A stretch of 64,000 nucleotides of DNA from Branchiostoma floridae (taxonomy: Eukaryota > Chordata > Leptocardii > Amphioxiformes > Branchiostomatidae), in contig NC_049981.1 of the NCBI RefSeq assembly GCF_000003815.2, positions 2,071,973 through 2,135,972 of the forward strand. Reading direction: 5' to 3'. Position numbers and translations under genes: made by a program. Of this stretch, positions 47,607 through 59,100 are shown in pieces (positions within the stretch are counted from its first letter, which is position 1; the number at the start of each line of letters is the position of its first letter). Under the pieces are notes generated by a model that had not been told where the DNA came from, made no database searches, and was given only the letters and a program-made list of their open reading frames with translations.

Positions 47607-49799
47607 TAAGGAGGAATGGACACCTATTATGTCAGCGGTGCACGACATCATTCAGGTTACCTTTTTTGTTTGTCTGCAATATAAAAATGGAATTTCATCA
47701 AACGATGCGAATTTGTATCTGATTAAATCATGGAAGTCTAACCGTTTTGATTATTGGTTAGTCTGTTTTTCGCACCTTCCTGGTAAGTCGGGTAACCCCC
47801 CGAGGCCTTTCTGGTAGCCTCTACCAAGCTTTCCTATGAGCCTCCACCGGACTTTACTACCTGGTTGGAAGGCCTGTTGGAGGCTACTAGGAAGGCTTGA
47901 TGGAGGTTAGTAGGAAGTTCCATATAGTAAGCTTTATTGACACGACAAAAAGCACGGTTAGTTTTGTTTGGTCAACTATAAACTACAACAAACAAAAAGA
48001 TAAAGAATACAGAATATATCTTACTAATCAAACGGTAAAGGAAAATAAAATTCGACTAATTAAACAATATAGGATAATAGGGAAAAACCTCTGTACAGTC
48101 AGGTGGGGCTAAACGTGTCACTATCTTTTTGAATCACAAAGTTATCTTTTGTGTATTTACCTATCTTAGCATTATGAGGACTGTCGGATCTAAAGATATA
48201 GTCAAATCTACTTCTGGTATCTAGAATCTTGAAATCTGCAGTATTTAGACATGGTATGTGAATAACTTATTGCGTAACAAATCATACTTGAAATGTTTAC
48301 GAAAAATTTGTGCGAATTTCATAAAAACTATATGATGCATCATATTAACTCAGTTTTTATGTATGAAGAATTTGTCAGAATACTAGTACTTAGGCACCCG
48401 AGACATTTGTGACACCATTTCAACACAGTTTTTTTTTTCTATCAGCATGAACGACTGCAGAGAACAAGGCAAGAAGAACGCAGGCACATGTACGTGTAGG
48501 TCTTTTCGATACATTTATTCGTTTCAATACGTTCGTTCAACGCATCACTTCCTGTTCGTTACAGAAAATACGTTAAGAATTCGACAATATTCACAAAAAT
48601 AGATACAAATATGTACAATCTACATCGTAGCAATTGCGTTGCAAAGCTGGTTTTGAGTCAAATTTACCGACTTAAACGACAAAATCGGAAAGTCGTTTGT
48701 TTCTTCGAATTCACTGTGACGTCACATTTCAAAGTCGAGCGAACACATTTTAGTGAAAGTCAAGTGCAGGTAAGGCCATACAAATTGTATTGTATGGATG
48801 CCTTCGTCTAGATACCCTAAACCGTGTGCTAGAGAGGGACAAGAAATTGTGTCGTCGGTAAAGCACATTTTGGTACATTTTCATCGGTGAAAAGTAGAAG
48901 TATGCCAAGGTATAAACTATTTTTGGAATTTAAAATCAATCTAGACGTAAGATCACGATCATACAACCTGGTGGATAAATTTAGAAGCTAAGCTTGTTTC
49001 TGTCTTATGACGTCACCGTGACGTCATTCTGATCGACACATCTGCATAGAACACGTGATACATTACTGGGTTGACGGGAATCGTGGGGGGGGGATTGTGT
49101 GCGTTCATAGTCAGGATATACCTACAAATCTATATAACACCTTTTGGTTGTACGATCTCGAGTCACGACAAGGTGTCGTCGTCTTAGATAGCTCATATCT
49201 AACTAAACTCTTGAACAATTTTAGAAGGCATAATTTTCGGCAAATATTCATTGTAAAAAAACTACTTTCGTTGGAATCGTCAATACATCATTTAATGATT
49301 TCAATTGAGTGTTCAACATTGAAAGTTCTCGTTCAAGGTCGAATCAAACCCACAAGGTCAAGGGTCACTCCCATGATGCTTTGTGATGAAGCTTGAAATA
49401 TTTATTTACAAATTTCACATGTTCGAGGTGGGAAATTAAGATTTTTCATTAAACCAGTCTTTACTAATAAATATAATCCTTACTGATTAGTATAAAAATA
49501 CCAACCAGAAATATCTGCTAGATATCTATCTATAGTAAATATTTTCAATAAAAATACTAGTTTCCTCTCTCTTCTTCTATGTACAATATCTTCTTTTCCC
49601 TAATAACTACATTTTTACCAGAACATATCTGCGTCTATCGTACATCGTTTTGAGACTTTAGAAAGATTCAGATCTGAGAGATCACACATTCCACTTGAGG
49701 ACCAAGGTACTAAGTATACAGCGATCTATACTGTAGTGTTCTACTGAACTATGCAAGCCCAAAATTGTGAGAACCACTGTTACAGTATCATGATCATCC

Positions 49800-50120
49800 G
49801 CAGAATTGTCGCTATGGTCCACCGTACTCGAACATGTGTATGGTCATTGCAGCATTGCCATTGTGGTCTACCGTAGTTACAGTCCTCTTTGGACTAGGTT
49901 GTTGTGGGCAAAGTTGGTTGAAGCTATAATCCTCAGCAACCTGTGGGCCACTGTAGTTACGATCATCGCAGCTTTGCCCTTTACTGTGCTCTACCGTTGT
50001 TATAGTCCTCTCCAGACTATGCTATTGTGGACTACGGTAACTATGACCTTCCGCAGAGTTGTCGCTTTAGTCCACCATAGTTGCAGTTCTCTACAGCAGT
50101 GTAATTGTGGGCTACCGTAG
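49800..50120. repeat. Diverged ~45-60 bp minisatellite abutting the RASEF stop codon
   Basis: Variants of TGTGGTCTACCGTAGTTACA recur about seven times, interspersed with CTCCGCAG and GTCCTC blocks. The array runs up to the last coding bases, so it forms the start of the RASEF 3' UTR. Confidence 0.65.
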
Positions 50121-53100
50121 CTATGACCCTCCGCAGCACTTGGATTTCTTCTCCTCCTTCTTGTTCAGGTCCAGGATGTTGGATCTCGTCTCATCCAAAT
50201 CCATCTGCATCATTTGTCTGGAAAACATCGTCATGTTCATGTTTACTTGTTTGTTTGTTAATCCATTTCTATTTTTCAGCCTAAGAAACTATTGTGGTTC
50301 TATCAGTGTGATTTGATTGATACGTATCACATACAACAAGGGCTGATAAGACATATAACGAATGTAACATTGTCGTTCAGCTATCTTTAACGGCATACAT
50401 AACGTATATTTTTACTGGATATACTACAATTGGACAATCACAAGCATGTTCTTTGAGTATAAAGTGACAGTAAAATACAAATCTTATTAACAGTTTAATG
50501 AAGAAATACTGACTGGCGGTTCGTGTCCACCTGTTCTCACTATACGAGTTGTTTTTGTTCTCATTTTGTTGTTCGTTACGTATGCTGACGTTGTTCAATG
50601 TCTATGTTATACAAATAGTATTATACATTGACAATTAATGGAATGGAATCTCCATTGTTAGCGACAAGGGAATCTGTAAGTGCCTCTGACCTCATGAGTT
50701 TCTCCACGGCGTCTTGTACGTTGTCGCCTTGCTTGGCGCTTGTCTCACAGAACAGGGCACCGTGCTCCTTAGGGACGGGAGGAAGAAAGGAATGAATGAA
50801 TAAATGAATGCATGAAAGAAAGGATGAACACATGAAAGTATGAATGAATGAATGAAGCAGATATTAAGGTCAGATCTGCTTGGTGAATAGATTTGCGTGT
50901 AGCGTACGTATACCCCTGTCACATTTGGCGAAAATCGATCGGACGACGTTTCTGCGGCAATTGCCCGAGCCTCGCTTATAATGATAACTTTATTGCACAA
51001 CAATTGTACACGGTACAAAGTATGGCTTATATGTGACAGGGGCGGCTTTCAGGTGAAAAATACGCACAACCCTCTGTCGATCTTAAATATGGCCGATCTT
51101 CCATCGATACACCCGAAGATCTTGGGTAATGTGACAGGGGTAGTAAGAAGACAAGTAAAATTGCTCTGAAAGAGTAATGTCAACATCCATCACAGAAAAA
51201 AAAGAAGGAAGGTGTTTCATAGAAAACTTACTCTGGCCATCTCTTCTCCGTGACCTTTGAGGATGACCTTTTGACCACTCTTGATCGCGTCATTGCGCAG
51301 GTCCAGCTTGTTGGCGCACAGCATGATGGGAAGGGTTCTCGGCGCACCATCCTTTTCAAAAACAAGAAGGAAGATCAGATTCAGTTTCGTGAAAAGACCA
51401 TGAATTATCAAACGTCTTCTTTTTCAAGACACCTAAATGGGCAATCTGTGAATGGCATTCGGTGACCTTGACGATGGAGATGAATATAACCGGGCAACCA
51501 AGCGAAGACTGTGGTTACGCCAATCGAGGCAAAAAGATACAATATACATTACAATATACATTACTTTCAGACACAGGCACAAAATTTACCGTTCAGAAAG
51601 GTTCTCTAGCCTTAATTGTCAATTTGCTGAGCGCTGAAAATGCACAAAAAACAGCCCGTGAACGGCTCGGCAGGGTCCCTTTAAGGCGACGCCTCATGAT
51701 CAGGGGCTAGCCTATCCGTGATAGTAGGCCTGTTCTCACCTCGACGGCGTCCACCCACTCCCGCACGTTCATGAAGGACGGTTCGTACGTGCAGTCGTAC
51801 AGCAGCAGCACGCCGTCCGCTCTCCGGAAATACGACTTCGCGATACTCCGGAATCTGCAACAGGAAACGGAATATGCATCACGTCAGTTTCGAACGGACG
51901 ATTCTGGGCTAGAATGGGTTGGGACAAATGGTTCTAAAAGGGAAGAGTTCCGTCCGTGTGCCGGAGACTGGCGTCGCAACACTCCTGAATCTGCATGCGA
52001 CCGGAAACGGAAAATCATTGTAAGTCTGGAACTGATAGGTTTATGCCTTAGGCAAGATGTAACTTACTGACACTAACTTGCAACTTACAAGATTACTGAA
52101 CAGTATAGTCTGAAAATGGAAGAGAGAACCACAGACTAGAGACCGGAAGCGGAAAGCTGAATGTCGGATTTAATCCGGAAGCGGAAACGGAACTGACCTT
52201 TCCTGTCCGGCCGTGTCCCAGATCTGCAAGGTCACGGGCGTGTCGTCAATCACCATCGTCTTCATCTGGAAATCCACACCTGAGGAAAGCAAAACGACGT
52301 CTTATCACACTCCAGTTCTACTTCTTAAAAGTCTATGTCTCAGGTTGGCGTTTTATTAGGTGCAACTCAATATAATAGGCCTAGAAAGTTCCTCAAAGTA
52401 GAATAGCCGCAGTAGAATCACAAAATGAAAAAAAACAACAAGAATTGTGTTTAAAGAACACCACGGGAGTATATTATTGGAAGCTGCTATGAGGCTCAAA
52501 ATTGCACTTGCCCTTTGTTTTTCTGACACGTACCCATACAAAACCTCAAGCACATCCACCCATGCTTTCCTGAGTCATCAACGTATGAAAAAGATTGTAA
52601 AATATTTTCAGAGCTATCGTTACACTGCAGAAATGCCTCCACCCCAGAGGCGTCGCCAAAAACGTACCTAGTGTAGAGTTCATGTTGGGTCTGAACTCGT
52701 TCTTACAGAGCCGGAGGATGAAGGACGACTTCCCGACCGCCGCGTCTCCCGCCAAAACGACCTTAAACATCTTCTGGTCAGCCGGTGCGGTGGTTCCGGT
52801 TAGGACCTGCAAAGGAGGCAACCAACAAAAATTTGAGCAACTATCAGAAAAGAACACGTATAAAGGCGCATGCGACTTGGACAATTGGACGGGGGCCGGT
52901 GCCGACTTCCAGTAAGGTCCATCAGCTGCCACTCAAACTGGAAAGGGGTCGATGTCGACTTCCACTTAGACCGGCCAGCTGCCATTCAAATGGGACGGGG
53001 GTCGGTATAGACTTCTAATCATCTTTGACCTGTAATTGTTTGCTCACCGTGTGAGTGACAGTTATATAATTGAAACCTACTGTGATAAAAAAGAACGCGT

Positions 53101-56100
53101 CATCGTTATTTGTTAGTTACGTTTAAGAAAAGGAAAGTTAATTGATTAAAAGTACGTTGTGAGTGTGAACCAGTCAGGCCTACGTCACATTACCCAGGGT
53201 GTCCGCGCGGTGTCTAACCGATCTAGGCCCCGGCCGGGCTCTGAAGCCGGGAAGACATCGGCTCACATAGTCACAAATCATTTTTTCTTCACGCGTCCCG
53301 TTAGAGGTCCCGAGGGGCTCCGGTGGGCATTCCGGCGGCTTTCGTGCAATAGTCGTATTTTTTCGTATCATTTATCGCTCGATGCTCGGCAGGCAACCGT
53401 GAGCTGCCCTGGGGATGACCACGAGTACCCCGTAGGGGTCTGGCAGTGGGTCGGCCGATTCACCCCTTGTAGATGTATGGTCCTATTCTCCAAGCAGAGG
53501 TTAGGCTCCGGCTGTTTTTTCAACGTTTTTTTAGTCGTTTTTATCGGGCTTTCTATTTTGTCATTTTTTTCCTGTGTCCAACCTAACATGTAAAAAAAAA
53601 ATTGAAAAAACAGCCGGAGCCTAACCTCTGATTGGAGAATAGTATGGTCCCTGTCGTACGCCCCGCGAACCACGACCATCATTTTTTTTTTTTTTGCTGG
53701 GGGGGGGGCGGTTATTGGCTGGCTCGTCTTTGTTGACTTTTGTGCGCCACGTGGTACTAACACTAGTAGAAGCGGAAAATGCCACTGCACTTCGATTGGC
53801 AGGGTGAGCACATGCCGCTTGCTCAGCTCAGGCTAAGCTCGAGGGTGGCGACGGCTCGTCATCGTTTCATCCTTGCCCGGAAGCAGAGAGACAAGCGGAA
53901 CGGCAACGCCAGAGAAGAAGATGTTGGGTTCGGCTCTGGTTGAGGCGCCGACCCATGTTTGGGTTCTACGATACGCTGATGAGCAAGCTATAAATGCGAG
54001 AACACTGTTGCAACTTTAAGTCCTTTGTGCGCATGGTGTCTCAAATGTTCTATGACCTGCTCGTGTTTGTGAGACCTTCCATTGAGAAGAGGAGAAAGTG
54101 AGTTTTTGACTGATGATATTTCCCTAATATTTTCCCGCCGGGACCCCGGTTCAATTTAAGTCCGACTTAAAACCAAACGGGGCCTCGCCCGAGGCCAAAA
54201 ATAACCCGGAAGCCGCTGGGAGACCCACAGGACACCCACCGGAAGAGCCAAAAAACAGTCCGTAAGTTACCCGCTCGGGTCCCTATGTGGAAATGTGACC
54301 ATGGCCCAAATTGTCCCGTTCGATCAACTGAGGGACCCCGTCAGCGGCCCTGGCGGTGTTCCGGGATGACACAACGGATGCAATAGTTTGTAATGCAATA
54401 AGGTTGGGCCTGTACCGTCGAGTACCGTCGGGATGCCGGGCGGGTACTGGGTGGGTACTGTAGGGGAGCCTGTCGATGTGTCCACGATTAGTTGACGGCT
54501 TTGATTCGGCGTATTTTCCTGCCCGGGGCCCGGTTGATTTTAAGTTCGTCTAAGAATCAACCGGGGCCCCGCCCGAGCCCCAAACTAGCCCGGCAGCCGC
54601 CGGGGGTCTCACGGGATCCCGCCCGAAAGTGCAACAAATCAGCCCCTAACCTACCCGGCCGGACCCCTTTGTGTAAATGTGACGTTAGCATCACCGTTGC
54701 AGTATCGGTTGTCATCACTTTTCCCCCTCTCCCTGTCTGTGCACCGTGGTTAGAAAAAGGAATGATTTAGTAGAAAGGAATTAATTTGTTAGTTGTCACA
54801 GAAATCTACTGGCCAGATTGTATATCAAATACGCAGAATTATTACAAATATAAAACCGGTTTTCACAAAGGAGATGTAATGTAATGACTTCGATTCTTAA
54901 ATCATCAAGGCTCTTTTAAGTTACAATTAAATAGAAACCTTCAATTGGCCAGTAGATTTCTGTGGACTTCATTGTCACCAATATTATATAACCTGTCACC
55001 TTTATTTACTTGTTTTGTTTTTGGTTATTTGTATACCTGAGTTGACGTAGATACAGGCGGGACTTGTCTGCTTGGCGCGACATGGGCGACGTTGCCTGCT
55101 GACTGGATCTGCTCGAGCGACCAGAAAGTTAGATCCACGGAACATGAGAAGCAGATAGCTAGAATCGTCCTCTTAGTTGAACAGAAGCTCTTGGTTTAGG
55201 ATTCTAGTAGTCAAAGTAGTCTTTCTCACCGAGTTGTAAACAATATATATAGTTAATCAGGATCTCAATAAGACTGAAAGCGCATATATTGTTGGTCGTC
55301 ACGTGACTCTTGGACGCTAGGACGGTGGGCGGTACCGACTTCCCGTCACCTTTGACCCACCCGTCGTCACGTGACCTGAAAACCCAATCTTCCTCCGTAC
55401 AAAAACTAGACCATATCCTTGCTTTGTATGTCTAATCATTTATTCATCTTTGAGATTAACAAATCAGACTTTGTAAAACATGATATCTGGAGAAAAGCAT
55501 TTTTTTCTTCTGTTATTCAAATAATAAGAGATTAATGGGCACAGTGATACCGAACTCAAGCAGTATGCTTATTCTAACGGAGCCATTGGACACACAACTG
55601 TAATATACAAAACTACAACTAAATTATTTAAACATACGAAATGCTAAAGACAAACACACACCTTTCTGGGGGCCTGGGGTAGTACCCGTGTGCTGTGTTG
55701 TCTTTGTACCGTTGTGACACCATTACGACCTTTCTGTCTGAGTTCCAACCGGGAGTCGTCCTCGCCTTCCGAGTACATCGCTTCGTCCTGTGAGTCGGGA
55801 GCCTGGAGTGGAGACAAGTTTGTCACATTTTTTATATATTTATGTTGAACAACACTAATGCCTCTGTTAACTAAGACCAAGTTTGACTGTTGAACCTTTT
55901 TAAAAATGACTATCAACTCTCATCTACCTTGTTCTTGTTATTTTCTTGGGCCGGGAAGCCACAAAACACGTGAACGCCTGCCGGTATAATCTGTTCAGAG
56001 TGGGGATTTGTATACACTTGGAAATGCTACCACTGTGCAACAGATGTAACAGATTTGTTGCATAGTTATCTCTATGATTATCTCCATGAAAATGTAGGTT

Positions 56101-59100
56101 TTTTTGTAGTCAGCATAAGCCATAACTTTAGATCCTCTGCGTGGATTACGATAATATTTGTTATGTAGGTAGGTGTTGAGATGATGAAGTTTAGGGTCGA
56201 TCCCCCACCCCCCCTGGTATGTGACCTTGATACTGCAGCAGAAATTCCGCTTGTTTTTGTATATTTTGACCTGGACATGTCATGGTCTTGATATTTGGTG
56301 ACAGATAGCTTGTTTGTCATGGTGGGGATCTTGAATGTATGGAGGTACCGAAATATGTTTGGCTACATAGCAATTTTCTGTCAATACAAAGTTCACACCT
56401 GTCCATTGTTCGTTTACCTGTGACAGGTGATATTACCTGCAGGCACGAGGCAGGTGTGTTTAGATGTTATCAGTGGCGGAATGTTGTTTGACAGGCTTGT
56501 AGTTATCAAGTCGAACGACAGGGGGTACCATTGATTGTCTATCTTACAGTTGGTGATATGATATGACGTTCATCCAAATTTGGCAAACTTCGGGACATTC
56601 TTTTAAATGTTGTGGTGATTAAAAAAGCCTCTTTACGTTCAAAGATGCATTACATAAATGTATTGTCAATTGAATTATTTCTATTCGCACAACGTCATTG
56701 TAACAGCATTTTACCACACTTATAGACACACATGCATTTCTTGCACATTCAAATTGCTGATAATTACTTGCATAAAGTGTTGTGTAAGTCTAATAAGAAA
56801 AAAGAAAAAGAATTTCAGTTTCCGCAAAAACTGAAATATTGAAGATAAAAATTTTCATTCCTGTCCAGTCTTAGGTGTCTCAAACTTACACTGACGTCAC
56901 TGTCTTATAGTCAGCAGTGACTAATAACAACATTAACAGGTTGTCTGTGTGACCTCTGACCTGTCCTGATGACCCCAATAATTGTTTCTACCGTCCGCCA
57001 GACTGGTTTGTTTTGTCTGGGGGTGCAATCTTCTACCTGATTACCCACCATCAGATATGGGTGACTCACACTACCGACTGTGTGCGGATAGACACCTGCG
57101 CATTGTCATGCACAGTAGATAATGTAAACGCAACCTCTGAACTGTCTGTTATTACGTTAGTGAAAGCGCAAACTGGCTAAATTACATGGACGCTTGTTCT
57201 GTATCCTCTAGAGACTATTTTGATTGAGGGAAGAGCTAGTATACCTTCCAAATCCTGTTAAGGCCCATGTCAAAATTCCTACCTTTGTGGAAACGAAAAA
57301 TTAAAGTTTATGCCAATAAATTTGCACAAGGCATGCTGTTGCATTATTTTTGGTCCTTTTTGTGTTTTTGTTGTCTTTTGCATGATAATCGTACATCCCC
57401 CCCCCCTAACTGCCCGGCCAGGCCCCTTTGCGGAAATGTGACGTTGTCCTAAGTGTAGCTGAATGCAGGTACATCTTCATAATTGTTTATAATTTTTGAA
57501 GTCGATGTAATAAGACCTCAATTCACAGACATCATAGAGAGTGAACTATTTGGCGTATCTTTTCGGAGTTGTTTTAAAGAATATGGCTTTTGAAGCGTGA
57601 AGAAATAGAACCAACAAAGACAACCTTATCAATCAAATTCATGGCACGAGACGTATATACACCCTGACAAGGAATCAATTCCGGGTCACCGCTTCTGTTC
57701 AAAAGGTCACATCCGGGTTGACATCAGAGTGTTTTTTTTTGACTCGATGACAACAAAAAGTGGTACACGTCATTTGCAATTAGTATTCTGTGACTCAAAA
57801 TTTGTTTCCCACGACTGAAGTAAAAACTACTAGACTTCGGTAGGTAATTAGAGAGAACAACAAAAAATTCCAAGACGTGAAATGTCGGAATCTTAACAAT
57901 ATGTATTAGTTCTAATTATTTGGATATTGTCATTGCTGAGTAAAAAAAATAAAAGCCAACTAACCAAGCTTCAGACATGTCATTTATGTAACCCGGATTA
58001 CATGAATGAGAATTATGCATGAAAAATTGATCTCACCTCTGTTTTTGAGTCGTCTATTTCTGATTCCGTTCCGGAGTTTTTGCCCAGTCCGGAAATTGCC
58101 GTGCTCTGTGTGAACTCGTTATCCGACTCCTCCGGGTCCTTCATGGTAGAGTGTCCACTATCTATAACAACAAATGAATAAATAAACAAATAAATATGTT
58201 GACAAAAACAACAACACAAACCCACCATCCTTCAATTCTACAGCATCCTTTGCAATTTAGATTTTGCTATATGCAACATTGCCTACAATTTGAATCAACC
58301 GGATATACAAGGAAAAAACATCCATCCATCCATCCATCCATCCATCCATCCATCCGTCCGTCCGTCCGTTCATTCATTCATAAAGTCATCTGTACATTCA
58401 TTAGTCTACCAGTTTCATCCATCCATCCATCCATCGATACATCCATCCATCCATTCATTCAAGCATCCTTCCATCCTTCCATCCATCTGTATGTTACACC
58501 TGAGTTATCATCGACACCACCTGTATATCACGCCTGTATCATCACGGTTCTCACCTCCACATCTCCCCTGCCGTTCGTCCCTGTACCTCCTGATCCGGTC
58601 CTGCAGGTCCGGGATGCGAGGCCGAGTCTTGGCGGTGTACAGTCGCCTCTCGTCCCGAGCGTCTCTGATAGAAGAAGCGGTGCCTTCCGGACCAGCTGGC
58701 AACGGCTCTTCCATTCCCTCCGGGACTACTTCAAATGTCCCTTCGGCGTCTTTGCTATGAAAATGTTTGGCTTCACCGTTTTGACCTGCAAGGAGTTCCG
58801 CGTGTCTTGGCTCGTCTAAGGCGTTATGTTCGTAAGAGAGGTCTCCTTGAAGAACATCTTCGTACGTAGGAGGAGGTTTCGTATTCATAAGACTTTGATT
58901 TTCGAAATCTTGAGTTCCTGATAGATAGGTGTCGCCGTTCTGATTCATGGCAATTGGATGGCCGCCATTTTCATTCAATAGGGATCCTTCGTCGCCATCT
59001 TGTAAAATGTCTTCAAATGTTCTCAGGTACCCTCTCTTAAGCTGCTCCTTGGCAGGCTGCACGTACCCGCCAAGGAGCCTCTGTTGTCTCTTCTCTCTCC

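Larger units (their letters stand above)
44682..49799. other. Intergenic between TRIM and RASEF, plus probable RASEF 3' UTR
   Basis: Holds two MITEs, a cluster of CACCTG/CAGGTG E-boxes at 46640-46800, a hairpin-rich stretch at 47780-47930 (repeated AAGGC and CCTCCA blocks in both orientations), and three TGACGTCA sites (48717-48724, 49008-49015, 49019-49026). A GPCR TM1-like fragment at about 45498-45570 is discussed in findings. Confidence 0.45.
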
